A stretch of DNA of 64,000 bases from Lindgomyces ingoldianus (GCF_010093535.1 NW_022985181.1:1103072-1167071); one strand, 5' to 3'. Shown: positions 45,521-56,683, numbered from the stretch's first letter. Made by a program: numbers and translations. Notes: generated from the sequence alone by a model not told the origin.

Positions 45521-46097
45521 TTAATCACCACCCAAAATAATTCCCATAGCACCACGAATCCAGGCGGTATAAATAGCACAGCTATTCCACTGCCGCATGC
45601 CCTCTCGTAATCCCTCGCCCAGGTCTCGTGTGTGTAGAACTTCATTGTCTTCACTGCGACAGAAATTGGATAGAGTAGGACGAAAGGCAGAAGGTACCCA
45701 GATCCCCTTGGAGCTTATGACGCAGGTTTCTAAGATTAATGCAAAAAATAGGATAGTAGATGGGTGCTCGCTAGCTGCGTATGGGGGGTATCGAGCGAGA
45801 GGGACGTAGAGCGGCTCAGAGGGTAGACCCAAGATGAGAGTGTAGAGAATGCTAATTAGATATAGGGCGATCGGGGAGGTAGCTGCGACGACGGAGGAGG
45901 CTGTGGAGAGTATGTGGATGATAAGAATATGGAGGAATATGAACTATTGATCATGCGCAATTTTCATCTTTTAGGTCAGTCCAACCTCGCCATTAGATTT
46001 GTAATGATAAAACATGTTTGGCCAGGCGAAAGCGCTTTAGTATGGAAGATGTGAAGAATATTCTTGCTGCTTGGGCGAATTGTTGCTCAAACTTCAT
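45521..46097 (-). CDS. Small multi-pass membrane protein, family not recognised
   Basis: Two exons (46097-46014 and 45943-45521) join in phase 0 across a 70-nt intron and give about 168 residues. Exon 1 starts MKFEQQFAQAARIFFTSSIL. Exon 2 begins with a strongly hydrophobic stretch (FIFLHILIIHILSTASSVVA, then IALYLISILYTLILG). A loop (LYVPLARYPPYAASEHPS), another hydrophobic segment (TILFFALILETCVISS) and a C-terminal region ending WIRGAMGIILGGD follow. Three to four TM helices are likely. The donor (GTTTTA) is non-ideal, so the first exon is the weaker part. No transporter or enzyme motif is visible; the product is a fungal hypothetical membrane protein. Confidence 0.5.
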
Positions 46098-46878
46098 ATA
46101 GTTACCTCACAGCCAAAAAAGTCAATACTACACGCTAAACGTCCCGCTACAACTGGAAATTCGGAAGAAGAAAGCTGAAGTTCATCTAGCTTGGCTCAGG
46201 AGGGGAAGCTGCTTGGGCCAATGACTTGTGGTGACTCGCCGAGCCGAAGTACATTCAGTACCTTGGTTTTCCTTCATCCCTTCGGACTTCCATTCAACTA
46301 CCCGGCTACCTCAGCCACCTCTCAAACTAACCGTAGGTGTATGCGAACCACAAAGCCTTCGGAAACTTAGAAGCGAAACTTTTAGCTTTCTCATCTCTGT
46401 ACATATCGACCCTCTTGCCCTGCCTTCGGCCTGGCCTCTACTAACAACCCATCACATTCCTACGCTACGGGAGAGGATTCCAAAGATACGACAATACCCA
46501 CTCCACTACTGCCCTCAGTATTGTCCGTCATCCGAGCGAAAACACGGAATTAATTATCAATACAATTACGACTCCAGGCAATCCTGTGCCACGTCTTGGA
46601 ATAACAAGGAGTGCGAGGGCAATCGCATTCGGCATCATATTCCCCCTTCTTGCAAGTCGCTTCAGCTTTGCAAGAATATTTGAAGAGACTCCGTGGGCAA
46701 ATACAGTACAGTCTTGGTGGGACAATAGGGCTTTGGGCCACGTGCTGCTGATACGGTTAGCACGAGGAAACTCTATATGGCTCGCGAAAGTTCTACTTAT
46801 CCAAGACTAAGTTCTTGAGGTGAATGACACAAGGGAGAATTTGTGAAATTATTTATTACTGGGCTTAGAATACTCCAT
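46098..46878. other. Intergenic region with ambiguous short frames
   Basis: Frames on both strands overlap at 46228-46810 (up to 151 codons on plus). One minus frame contains several Cys (YSCKAEATCKKGEYDAECDC), suggestive of a small Cys-rich protein, but no start, signal peptide or splice frame could be assembled. I leave it unassigned. Confidence 0.3.
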
Positions 46879-47897
46879 CTAGCTGGCTGCATTAGTCAAT
46901 ACATTTAGGAAAAGCACTCGGGGGAGGTAGCAACCATGATGCATGAAACAAAGCTCTACTAATCTACCAGGAGCCTCCTTCATTGGAGATTCACCCATAC
47001 CCTCTTCATTCACGATCTGACCATCCACGATTCTGCCCGTAGCTCGTGAATACCGGAGAGGGAGGTCCTCTAAAAGGCGATTTCGCCCCCGAGAGTTCAT
47101 TCCTAACTCCCCTGGATAAAGCGGTACCGGAGACAGGGCTGGTGGTGTTTCCATTCGTATACTTTGGGGGTAGTGAGCCAGTAAATGTGGGTCGTATCTC
47201 TCGCGCTCATGGAAGGTTCCGGCGCCTTTTCCGGGTTGGTTCGGGTGGGTCCTGGTAAGGAGCTGGAACTGATTGTTCGTACGGGCGACTACACTTTAGG
47301 ATGAAGAGAACCGCACCGCCGATGGGTCCGAGGACTGCAACACCACCAATGAAGCTTCCTGCTATGACACCCGTGTTAGTATTTTCGTGGCTCGAGGGCG
47401 AGGGAGAGGCTGAGGTTGTTGTGGATGCTGGTTTCGCTATGGATGAGCCTGGATCTGGGGTCGTTGGTACTGAGTTGCTGGAAAGAGATGAGTTGGGGAA
47501 GATTATATAGCGAGTATTAGAGACAAAGTGTCGCCGTTGAATGACCGATGGATCTAACCCGTAATAGTAGGGTTCTGCTTGCAGATTATCTAGTTACCGC
47601 TGGCCGAATAGCTGCACAAAAGAGAGAAGACTGCGCTCAAACCACCAAACGCTGTGTACGGCAGGTTTGTCAAACATGTATATGAGCTTTACACACTAAT
47701 TTTACCAACTTTTAACAAATGAGCGTAGAATTTCTTTTCCTGGAGTACATTTGGGGCTTAACATGGGTAGGATGTTGACTGCTCAAATATCCCGCCTCAG
47801 GAACAGGTTTTGTAATAGATACACGCGTAAGGGGTTGTGAAAGAGTAATAGAGGCCAGAACAAGAACCACAGTAATGGCCTGAAGATGAGCATGCAT
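46879..47897 (-). CDS. Anchored protein with signal peptide and one TM helix (exon structure partly unresolved)
   Basis: MHAHLQAITVVLVLASITLS at 47897 is a signal peptide. Downstream, a frame reads a Ser/Thr/Pro linker (PTTPDPGSSIAKPASTTTSA) and then a Gly-rich TM helix (TGVIAGSFIGGVAVLGPIGG, then AVLFILK) ending at 47295. A 43-nt intron (GTGTAG...CCAG) leads to the last exon 47251-46879, a cytoplasmic tail containing ERYDPHLLAHYPQS and PPALSPVPLYPGEL. Between 47,710 and 47,590 at least one more exon is needed (a Cys-containing stretch TCLTNLPYTAFGG is a candidate), but I could not fix its borders. It has the same architecture as the gene at 8950-10050. Function is unknown. Confidence 0.55.
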
Positions 47898-48638
47898 AAT
47901 ACAGAGGATCGTAGCTTGTTGTTATCCCTGGCTAGATAATAGTTTGGATACCGAAGACTATCAGGAGGTATAGTTACAAAATAGTTTCACGTTCATCATG
48001 CCTGGCTGAGGAATAACCTAATGTAGACGTTGGGTGGCCTGAATTCCTCCCGCCTTGACGGAGCAGAACAAACCATTACTTGGTGGCATACTGCGAGGAG
48101 GGGCCGAATAAAAAGGACTATGAACAACCCTCAATGTGAGAAAAATGCACCCGAGAAAGGAGGTAACTACAACAAGGCTGGCCTTTCCGGTAGGGCTGTT
48201 CGTGGCTCAATCGTATTGGCAATCGACACAACAGATAAGGCTCAGTACATCCTCGGAGTAGAGGTGAAGAGAGTTGGAATGGAGTCCTTAGGTAGCCCTA
48301 CTACCATCATATTGCGATGTATCGGGTAAGGCGGTTAACGGAATCGGTTATCAGACAATACTGTAGGGTGATCCCACATTATCGCATTAGCACTCTTCTA
48401 GCGCATGGTACTAGTAAGGCCTATATTCACTGAACAAGCTGAAAGGAAATAGTCTGAGGGCCAAGATAGGTTTTGAAAACTGTTAAAGTAGGAGAGAGCG
48501 AGGTTCATTCTTGATGAAGATATGGCGAAACTCTAGTATCGGTCTCACGGAGCAACTCTTCCCGAGTAAACCAAAACTGACTGTATATTTGTCCGATTGG
48601 GTCAGTGTCAATATATGGATTTAAAGCTTGCCGCCTAG
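47898..48638. other. Intergenic region, nothing recognised
   Basis: 740 bp with one 99-codon plus frame (48030-48329) that has no domain, and no splice signals to extend it. It should hold the promoter of the minus-strand anchored-protein gene and the 3' end of the iron-ADH gene. Confidence 0.5.
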
Positions 48639-49772
48639 TCAGAACAAACCCTTCACTAACGCCTCGACCTTAGAATATAATTCCCCATCTTCCTGCCCTG
48701 TTGCTCTCTTCGCAATAACCGGTATTTGATCATGTGCGACCTTGTAATGCCGTAAGTCGTGATCCAGATCCAATCGTCTAACAAGCTGCAATATCTTCTC
48801 TCCCACATTCTCCGCATCCTTCTCATTATCACCACTCGGTTTCTCTCCAAGGAAGGGCATAAGTCGGGCAATCTGCTCAGCAGCCGCTGGTTCCGAAGCT
48901 TTCAGCTTGACGACGTGGCCGAGGGTTAGGCAAGAAGTTATACCATGGGGAATACCATATGGAGACCCAAGGGAGTATCCGAGAGCGTGGCTAAGGCCTA
49001 GTCCTCCTTTGATGTTGGTTCCTAGGAATCCCAAAGATGCAAAAGCCGCAAGTTGAAGTTTTGTAATTACATCCTCATCTTTCGGGTTCTCTTTATACTT
49101 GGGCAGATTCGTGAATAAGCTTTGGGCGGCCTGTAGCACCATCCACCTAGCCGGCACCTCGCTCGCGGTAGGATGATATAGAAGTTCAACCGCATGATCC
49201 ATCGCTCTCATTCCCGTACTCAACCATAGCCTCTGAGGTGTGTGTAATGCGAATGAAGAATCATATAGTACAATGTGGGGAACTAGCTCTTTCCCTCGTA
49301 CACCAGTCTTCACACCATTAGATTCAGTGAAGCCGGCCATCATAGTACACTCCCCAGCACTCAAGGTCGTTGGAATGGTGATATGGTAAAGCCACTTTCC
49401 AGTCTTCTCATGCAAACGGTAGTTAATTGCTTTTGCCGAATCAATCGGGCTGCCTCCGCCAATCGAAATCACCGTGTCGATTGATGAGTCCTTTCCAACG
49501 AGTTCGGTAGCCTCGTCGAGTTGGGCTACGGGTGCATGTTCTCCTATCCTGGAAAATGTGCCGGCGTGGCGAGATGACAGCAGGTCTTCGACGTGCTTGA
49601 CCAAGGGTGTTTTCGTCGCGAGCGAATTACCGGTAATGATGAACGCCTTGCTCCTTTCACTCGGTAGTGATTTGACCAAGTGTTCAGCCACGGTCTCGCT
49701 GCCATAGTATAGCTTCTGCAATTGCGTAGGTTGCCATAGACCACCGAGGGGATTGTATGTCGCATCTGTCAT
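48639..49772 (-). CDS. Iron-containing (group III) alcohol dehydrogenase, maleylacetate-reductase-like
   Basis: A single exon of about 377 residues from MTDATYNPLGGLWQP (49772); an upstream in-frame ATG at 49823 would add 17 non-conserved residues. The nucleotide-binding part has ISIGGGSPIDSAKAI and IPTTLSAGECT. Metal-ligand-like residues lie in MRAMDHAVELLYH, GLGLSHALGYSLG and YGIPHGITSCLTLGHV, the typical Asp/His spacing of this superfamily. Overall it is closest in look to maleylacetate reductases and related fungal Fe-ADHs, which reduce aldehyde or keto groups with NAD(P)H in the cytosol. All ligand positions appear intact. The TIM-like gene lies 1.8 kb away on the same strand, so a shared small-carbohydrate pathway is possible but unproven. 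Confidence 0.87.
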   Translation of the reverse strand: MTDATYNPLGGLWQPTQLQKLYYGSETVAEHLVKSLPSERSKAFIITGNSLATKTPLVKHVEDLLSSRHAGTFSRIGEHAPVAQLDEATELVGKDSSIDTVISIGGGSPIDSAKAINYRLHEKTGKWLYHITIPTTLSAGECTMMAGFTESNGVKTGVRGKELVPHIVLYDSSFALHTPQRLWLSTGMRAMDHAVELLYHPTASEVPARWMVLQAAQSLFTNLPKYKENPKDEDVITKLQLAAFASLGFLGTNIKGGLGLSHALGYSLGSPYGIPHGITSCLTLGHVVKLKASEPAAAEQIARLMPFLGEKPSGDNEKDAENVGEKILQLVRRLDLDHDLRHYKVAHDQIPVIAKRATGQEDGELYSKVEALVKGLF

Positions 49773-50619
49773 TTTGGATTTCTGCGCAGACTGATGTCGA
49801 ATTGATGAAGGGAAATTTGACAATGCGACCGAAGACCGAAATTGAGGCCTCGATCTCCTTGATGCGAGGGTATCTGGGAACCGAGGTAGAGTGCCAGCCC
49901 GGGGGTTTGATATGGAGGTTATGAATGTCGTAATTACGATTTTGAACGAATCTGCCCGTTGCTGATGGATGGGTCAGAATGCGTGGTGTTAGAGGCATGA
50001 GCTCTGAAAAAGCTCGATTGGGTAGTATGAGATCTTAATCTGTGGTAAGGGTAATGTGCGGAACATACATGCGAATGTGCTTGAAGAATGATGAAGTGAG
50101 GGGAGAGATTACGGGATTAGCTTGGTTATGTCCGTGCCGAGGGAGGATGCGGAATTGGAGCGCGCACCTAAATTGAGATAGACTGCATCGGGTTTAATTA
50201 CTCAATTTACACCTTCCATGACAAGTGTCTCTAAAGAAACCATCAATACTCTTGGGAAACGACTCATCTTGATATTTCTCGTAGATTTGATGGGTTTGAT
50301 TCGAGCCCCTGGATTGGATATAACATCGATAGTCATCTGGGGTCTGTTAATGGGAATTGAATACTTAAATCCTAGAGAATCTGGGAGGATTTTGACCAAG
50401 ATAAATGAATTCGAATTTTGACGCTTCGAACAACCTATGGGGTGAAAACTGGGTTTCAGCTGAGATTGTACGGAATCCAGCCCTCTAGGCACCGAACAAC
50501 AAACCCCATCAAATCTTTTCATTGCCCAAAACAATGAGTTGGTCCACTCCCCATACTCTTTCTATTATTAAAGCTTCCTATATCTACATCCAAGATATGC
50601 TGACGCTTCACCATTAGAT
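49773..50619. other. Promoter/intergenic region
   Basis: This region upstream of the iron-ADH start contains only short overlapping frames (up to 110 codons at 50202-50534) without recognisable features. The minus frame 49684-49998 overlaps the ADH coding start in another frame and is a shadow. Confidence 0.45.
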
Positions 50620-50973
50620 ATGGATCAGGCAGATCTTCAAACAACTTGCCGCTTTTGCCTTTTCCTCGTCAACTATGAAGAACCAACCACCGGGCCTTGG
50701 ATCTCCGAGATTCTAAAACTCGAGTCTATGCAAAAGAGTGCAGAGAGATGCGGCACGTGTCGAAAATTTCTCCACGGCCTTCAGTGTTGGGGCGATAAGC
50801 ATTCCGTCATATCGTGGAGAAACCGGGAGGGACGGTTGATTATGGCGCGGTTGGAGCAAATCCCAGAGAAGGGAGCTGGAAAAGACAGGAGACGAAAGGT
50901 AAAAGAGCTGATCATAGTTCCTGAAAAACCAGAAATCTGCTCGAAATCCATGGTTTCTTTCGCTAGTCTCTGA
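50620..50973 (+). CDS. Short ORF resembling the N-terminus of HET-type proteins
   Basis: A 117-residue frame begins MDQADLQTTCRFCLFLVNYE and contains two C-x2-C pairs (CRFC and CGTC) spaced ~35 residues apart. A run MQKSAERCGTCRKFLHGLQC follows. Many fungal heterokaryon-incompatibility (HET) proteins start with this sort of Cys-pair leader before the HET domain. Here the frame stops at SKSMVSFASL and no HET domain follows in any frame, so this is either a small free-standing protein or the stump of a truncated gene. No splice site that continues the frame was found. Confidence 0.4.
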   Translation: MDQADLQTTCRFCLFLVNYEEPTTGPWISEILKLESMQKSAERCGTCRKFLHGLQCWGDKHSVISWRNREGRLIMARLEQIPEKGAGKDRRRKVKELIIVPEKPEICSKSMVSFASL

Positions 50974-51535
50974 GGACAGGGAGGGATAGAATTAACAGGG
51001 CCGCCCGCTCCTTGTCCGCCCCTTCTCTCATCCTCGGACTAGCCTATCTAGCGGCCCTATTATTTCTATGCAATCTCCGCAATTCTCCCCGAAGCTTTTG
51101 CTTCTCCTACTCGCGAAGCTTGGTAGCTAGTCTTGATAGCGATGTCGTCAGAGATAACAATAACATCTCCGAGACTATAATGATGGCATCGACCACGATT
51201 CCCAGTATATTGGACATGATTGGGGAACGCAATCAATGATCCGGGACAAGGATTAATTGTTAAGACAGGGAAGAGTTGGGTTGAGGGGAGGAATATCCGA
51301 AAATATCCGAAGCATATCAATGCAAATTGCAGCGTCCGAGAGAGTATAAAGTACCATTGTCTCACATGGGCTTAGACAGATGCCGTCTAACTGGTTGAAT
51401 GACAGCCAAATGTAATTATGATATGACCACTACAGGAAAAGCTGATGCGTGTCACGTGATCGCAAAGATCATTCCAAACGGGGAAGTCAGGAGGTTCGGA
51501 GCCCGACGCTGTATACGTTGGCAGGTATCATATTT
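50974..51535. other. Intergenic region
   Basis: 560 bp between the short HET-like frame and the 3' end of the TIM-like gene. Opposite-strand frames of 75-99 codons overlap here. None has a recognisable domain. Confidence 0.45.
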
Positions 51536-52303
51536 TCAAGCCTCCCCAACTTCTTCAATGACTCGCTTTAGATTGTTGATATCGTGCGCAAACCGTCCGA
51601 GGAAAAGACCGTCCACACCTTCGGCAATCGTGGCAAAAGTTCCTGGCCCTGCGCTACCGCCATAGATAATCCTCGTTACTCCGTTCCGATTGCTAGTCAT
51701 TCTTCTGAGCTCTTTCGTGACATTTACAACATGATCGGGGTTCGCCGGTTTAGAGGCGCCAATCGCCCAAACGGGTTCATATGCAAGGATGACCTCAACA
51801 TCGTCTGGCACAGCAGCCAGCACTGAAGAGACTTGGGGCCGACACTCCTCCACTGCCATGCCTACGGCAGCGGAGGCAATGTTGTGGTACGTCTTCTCTC
51901 CAATGCAGACCAGCGGTATTAGGCCGTTCCGCGCCGCTGCCCCAGCCTTCTTCGCAACCCAGTCGTCAGTCTCTCCGAACATAGCTCTTCGCTCTGCATG
52001 CCCTATCTCTACAATCTTTGCGCCAGCTTGTTGCAAAACGAGGGGAGAGACTTCTCCTGTGTATGCCCCATTGTCTTCCCAGAAAGTGTCCTGGGCTCCA
52101 AGCATGACGTGCGAGGATTCGAGGATGCGCGCAGACTCCATCAGAGTCACGAAGTCGGGGATCACGAAGAGATCCACGCGTGCGTTCCACGCTTCGCCAT
52201 CGAGTTGATATACACCCCGAACATACGAGAGAGTGTTTTGCAGGTCGTAATACATCTTCAGGCTTACCCCGACGATGCGGCGAGGTCGCGAGAGCGGCAG
52301 CAT
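51536..52303 (-). CDS. Triosephosphate isomerase-like protein (possible tetrulose/erythrulose-phosphate isomerase)
   Basis: A single exon of 255 residues forming a complete TIM barrel. The catalytic Lys is in GVSLKMYYDL, the catalytic His in IVEIGHAERR, the catalytic Glu in LAYEPVWAIG, and the phosphate-gripping loops are in RIIYGGSAGPG and GLFLGRFAHD. Housekeeping TPI normally has GGNWKMNG and GHSERR. The SLKMYY and GHAERR variants are those of bacterial EryH/LerI-type isomerases, which act on L-erythrulose phosphate and related sugars in erythritol catabolism. So the fold and active site are certain, while the substrate is inferred. It lies in the same orientation as the iron-ADH. Confidence 0.85.
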   Translation of the reverse strand: MLPLSRPRRIVGVSLKMYYDLQNTLSYVRGVYQLDGEAWNARVDLFVIPDFVTLMESARILESSHVMLGAQDTFWEDNGAYTGEVSPLVLQQAGAKIVEIGHAERRAMFGETDDWVAKKAGAAARNGLIPLVCIGEKTYHNIASAAVGMAVEECRPQVSSVLAAVPDDVEVILAYEPVWAIGASKPANPDHVVNVTKELRRMTSNRNGVTRIIYGGSAGPGTFATIAEGVDGLFLGRFAHDINNLKRVIEEVGEA

Positions 52304-52358
52304 CGCGAATTCAATTGACTGAAATTGATATTGTCTCTGGGATGAGGATATTCGTCGA

Positions 52359-53036
52359 TCATAAGGGGACCCCAGACTCTTTAAATTTGGACGACGTCAC
52401 GACAATGCAAGCAAATTGCAGATGTCCAGGAGTGCCAGGGTTACTGCATAAGGAAAGCCCGGGGACGAAGGCTGGGCATCGGATCGGTGCAGGGGAAAGG
52501 AACAAGGCATCTGCGGGGAAGGCGTTCCTGAGCCACATCCTCAATATCTGGCTACTTTTCCTGCAATGTGCAGACCAATTTGTGCCAAGAAGGAAGTGTA
52601 GAATCTCAGTAGTCTCAATTGGCCTAGCTATAGATAGTGGAGGACAATGAAAACGTGGGGATGCGTGTGGCTGGTCATGCGCGAGCTTCACCATTCTGAC
52701 AACGCTTGGCTCCGATTGTTCTCCGATTCCCCCAACTGGGGACTTCGTAAAACTCTTCCCTCTCCTTTCATCTTTCATCAGCAAAACATCCTCGTCGCCG
52801 CCCACAAGCCAAATTAGCAGAGCGATTGCGGTACATGCAGCGGGAGCTTGCGGATCGTTGGGCTCGCGCTCGTTATTTTGGATAGTCGGAGGTAGGTAGC
52901 TTTTTCCTGCGCGCAGGGGTGCGGTGAGCACACTGAAGGAGCCCGGCACGCCCGCTTTCACGAGCCCAAAACTCTCCGGGGGTTCGTATACTCGGTGTAT
53001 TGCCAGTCTTTGCAAATCAACCCACTTAGATACCAC
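52359..53036 (-). CDS. Unassigned 225-codon open frame between TIM-like and MTHFR genes
   Basis: A long uninterrupted minus-strand frame starts MVSKWVDLQRLAIHRVYEPP and fills most of the ~800 bp separating the TIM-like start from the MTHFR start. The length is unlikely by chance at this composition, yet composition is not strikingly protein-like, no domain is recognised, and it occupies the presumed promoters of two divergent housekeeping genes. Only 62 bp separate its start from that of MTHFR. It may be a lineage-specific gene or a fortuitous frame. Confidence 0.25.
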   Translation of the reverse strand: MVSKWVDLQRLAIHRVYEPPESFGLVKAGVPGSFSVLTAPLRAGKSYLPPTIQNNEREPNDPQAPAACTAIALLIWLVGGDEDVLLMKDERRGKSFTKSPVGGIGEQSEPSVVRMVKLAHDQPHASPRFHCPPLSIARPIETTEILHFLLGTNWSAHCRKSSQILRMWLRNAFPADALFLSPAPIRCPAFVPGLSLCSNPGTPGHLQFACIVVTSSKFKESGVPL

Positions 53037-53098
53037 CGCAGAGTGATAGTCGTCAATTTTTTCCTCTTCTTTTTCTCTTCCCCCATTGTGCCCTCACC

Positions 53099-55117
53099 AT
53101 GCACATCTCTCAGAAGCTGGCCCAGGCGAGGGCGGAGGGCAAGCCCACATTCTCGTTTGAATTCTTCCCTCCTAAGACGGCCCAGGTAAGCATAGAGAGT
53201 CCCATCTGTCTTACTGACTAGGTACTGACTACGGTTTCCAGGGTGTCCAAAACCTCTACGACCGCATGGACCGCATGCACGGCTTCGGTCCTCAATTCAT
53301 TGACATAACATGGGGAGCAGGCGGTCGTCTTTCGCACCTCACTTGCGAGATGGTCAAGGTTGCTCAATCAGCATATGGTCTTGAGACCTGTATGCACCTC
53401 ACCTGCACCGACATGGAGAAGTCGAAGATCGACGAGGCCTTGAGGGAAGCATATCGGGCTGGTTGCACCAACATACTGGCTCTGCGGGGAGATCCACCCA
53501 GAGAAAAAGAGAAGTGGGAGGCTACAAAAGGAGGCTTCCATTATGCCAAGGATCTGGTGAAATACATTCGTGAACGTTACGGGAACCATTTCGACATTGG
53601 CGTCGCGGGATACTCAGAAGGCTGCGAAGACAACAACAATGTGGACTTGCTCATCGACCACCTCAAGGAGAAAGTCGATGCCGGCGCAACATTCATTGTA
53701 ACGCAAATGTTCTATGACACCGACATCTTTTTGGACTGGGTTAGCAAAGTCCGGGCGAGGGGCATCGATATCCCTATCATTCCAGGGATCATGCCAATTC
53801 ATACGCACGCCGCATTCATACGTCGGGCGAACTGGACGAAATGCAGCATTCCAGCTCATTGGACAGAAGCCCTTGAGCCCATTAAGAACGATGACGTCGA
53901 GGTTCGTGAGGTCGGCAAGGACCTTGTTGCAGAGATGTGCCGTAAGCTCATCGACGCCGGCATCCTGCACCTGCACTTCTACACCATGAACCTAGCCCAA
54001 GCAACTCGCATGGTCCTTGAAGAACTCGATCTGCTCCCTGATCTTGAGAGTCCTCTGGAGAAGCCACTTCCTTGGAGACCTTCCCTTGCCCTCAACCGCC
54101 GAGACGAGAATGTACGTCCGATCTTTTGGCGCAACCGTAACCGATCTTACGTGGCCCGCACTCAAGATTGGGATGAATTCCCCAACGGCCGTTGGGGTGA
54201 CGCTAGATCACCCGCTTTTGGCGAGTTGGATGCTTATGGGGTTGGCCTGAAGGGTACTAATGAACAGAACATCAAACTTTGGGGTACACCAGCCTCAATA
54301 AAAGACATCTCAGACCTGTTTGTACGGTATATGAGCGGCAAGCTGGAGTCCCTCCCTTGGAGCGAAGCCCCAATTTCCAAGGAGGCAGATACTCTCAAGG
54401 GAGACCTCATCGATCTCAATCGGCGTGGCTTCCTTACGATCAATTCACAACCGGCTGTGGACGGAGCCAAATCATCTGACATCGTGTATGGATGGGGACC
54501 ACGGAATGGATATGTCTACCAGAAGGCCTACTTGGAAGTTCTCATTTCTCCTGAGCATATTTCAGAGGTTATCACTAGGATTGAACGTAATCCAGACCTG
54601 ACCTACTATGCCGTTAACAAGGAAGGAGATTTAAAGACTAATTCACCAGGGGACGGCCCGAACGCTGTGACTTGGGGCGTATTCCCCGGTAAGGAGATCG
54701 TGCAGCCGACCATTGTTGAAACAGTGAGCTTCCTGGCTTGGAAGGACGAGTTTTACAGGCTCGGCCAAGATTGGGCAAACTGCCACTCTTCAGTGAGTCC
54801 ATCGCGCTATGTCATTGAGGACCTTGTGGATACGTGGTATCTTGTTAATATTGGTGAGTCCGTTCTGTCATATACACTGAACAGTCGAAAGTTAATTGCA
54901 CCATTTAGTCCATAACGATTTCCACGTTGCCCACGGCATATTCCCTCTTTTCAATGGTCTCCAAGTCCAAGACATGGAAAAGCCGCTTCACAACATTGGC
55001 ATCTCTCAGAGCAAGTCCGAGCAAAATGGCATTGGCGAAAAATCTGCTGTCGGCAGCATCAAGTCTGCCGCCTCAGCTATCACGAACGGCCTCAACGGCC
55101 TAAAGCTCTCCAACTAA
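53099..55117 (+). CDS. met13: Methylenetetrahydrofolate reductase (MTHFR)
   Basis: Three exons (53099-53185, 53242-54853 and 54909-55117) give 635 residues. Introns have GTAAGC and GTGAGT donors and the frames join cleanly. The N-terminus MHISQKLAQARAEGKPTFSF leads into FEFFPPKT, GVQNLYDRMDRM and DITWGAGG, the flavoprotein barrel entry seen in Met13-type enzymes. Next come ILALRGDPPRE, HFDIGVAGYSEGC, FIVTQMFYDT and IPGIMPI. The C-terminal half holds the eukaryotic regulatory domain (VYGWGPRNGYVYQKAYLEVL, NAVTWGVFPGKEI, then SFLAWKDEFYRLG). It reduces 5,10-methylene-THF to 5-methyl-THF with NAD(P)H and FAD for methionine synthesis in the cytosol. The Gly/Ser/Asn-rich last ~50 residues are a fungal tail. 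Confidence 0.96.
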
Positions 55118-56683
55118 TGTGTATACGCATTCACGATCTTACTCCATTTCAACACGGAAGACCGGTTTCTTTCCAGGCGTTTCGAGTATCATTCGACTCA
55201 ACGATTTAACTCAACGATTCATCAAGTATGGGCGGCGTTTTCTACTCTCAACAGTACGCAGGGCTTTGACAGTCATTTTCTCTCAGCAGAGTGGGGCCCA
55301 ATTCTGGCGTTGAAAAGGTTGTTTCATTGCATACATATATGCATATGAAAGGCGTCGATTCAACCTGACGACCATATTTAATGAGGTAATGATGAATGAC
55401 AAAAAGGGGTGAAATTTTTTATAAAAATGGAGGAGACGATGGATTCTAAAGATACCCGACTGGTGCCCTCAACGGCGCTGGTTACAGCCTTCAACTTTGT
55501 TGCTGGTCCCGCTAAGTAATTAGGCTTTTAGAGCAAAGACAATGGTATTTGTTGCATTGCCATGGATATCCCCGTTCGCTTCGCGGAGTAGCTGCTTCTT
55601 ACTTCTGGGCAAAGCCAACTACCACCGCCATGATCAGACTAAGACGCAAGGTTTGGTAGGTAGAACGAAAAAAGGAGGGTGCGAGCGAACATAGAGTTAA
55701 CTATTTCATCAACATCAGGCTCTCGCAGCATCCACCGCCTCAACCTTTGAAGACCGCAAACAATAGCGAAAGAGCCTCCGCGAGTGGATTTTCAACGATT
55801 TCAGTCTCGTACGGAAGGCCCCGATTATTGTTCTCTTCTTTTGAGGCTGCTCCGCTACGAACATGCAACAGCGGCCACTGATCTTGGTGTGATAGGTCAT
55901 CCTTGCGTGCGCCTCTTGAACCTCAATTGTTGGGTGTGGTGGGGGTGTCGGTTTTGCGATAAATTGGACGGATTCCCGAGGACATCGCCGTTTCCTTTCT
56001 CTTTCAATCTTTATTACATAGGTACTTAGGAGTCTCTGAGATACTAAGCTGTAGGTCGCACTCACGTTTCACGTTTCACTGTCTGCTTGTTCGTACATGT
56101 CGTCACTTCCTGGGGAGCTTACTACTCAGATCTCGCCCAGTCTGGAACACTATCTTAACAGCCTGTACATTTAGCCGCTAAATTTCCCTTCTACTCCGGA
56201 GCATTCAGTGGTCACCCTTGGAGACAAAACAACTTTGCGCCCACTTCCGATATCCATTCACCACCACCGAACTGTAGAGGACCTCAGGATCCTTTATTTG
56301 GAAACAATAGCTTTTGCACCTCTTCCCATATCCTCTCTCCATCATCGAGTTGCAGAGACCTTCAGGACACCCTCCGCCTTGATATCTTGCCTGTGTCAAC
56401 GTGATTTTAGTGTCTCTGTTTTCCAGCTCTGCACATCATGGCTTAGAATGGAAATCGAACTTCTGCCTTCTGACTCGTCTCCGAGTGACATGATGGGTCC
56501 TAATGAACACTGAATTGTACCGTTTCACAACCAGCGCCTACACAATTAGGTCTTTCATTATTATACGACCCTTTTGCGATTTCTCTTGCGAAGCTGGTTT
56601 AAACACGGATTTCCCCGTCCCAAAACGCCTCACTCTCAGAGCTCCCATTCCTCCCAGTCTTTGAAATTACGGTGGTTTCTCCA
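55118..56683. other. Gene-free region with a short tandem duplication
   Basis: Follows the MTHFR 3' end. At about 56241-56381 an imperfect direct duplication of ~60 bp recurs at a 78-bp offset (26 codons), so one plus frame reads PLPISIHHHRTVEDL and then PLPISSLHHRVAETF. I cannot assemble a gene from it. Confidence 0.45.

Noticed and set aside
46228..46810. 151-codon plus frame and Cys-rich minus frame
   Set aside because: Both are open together. The minus frame has Cys spacing suggestive of a small secreted protein, but no start, signal peptide or splice frame could be assembled.
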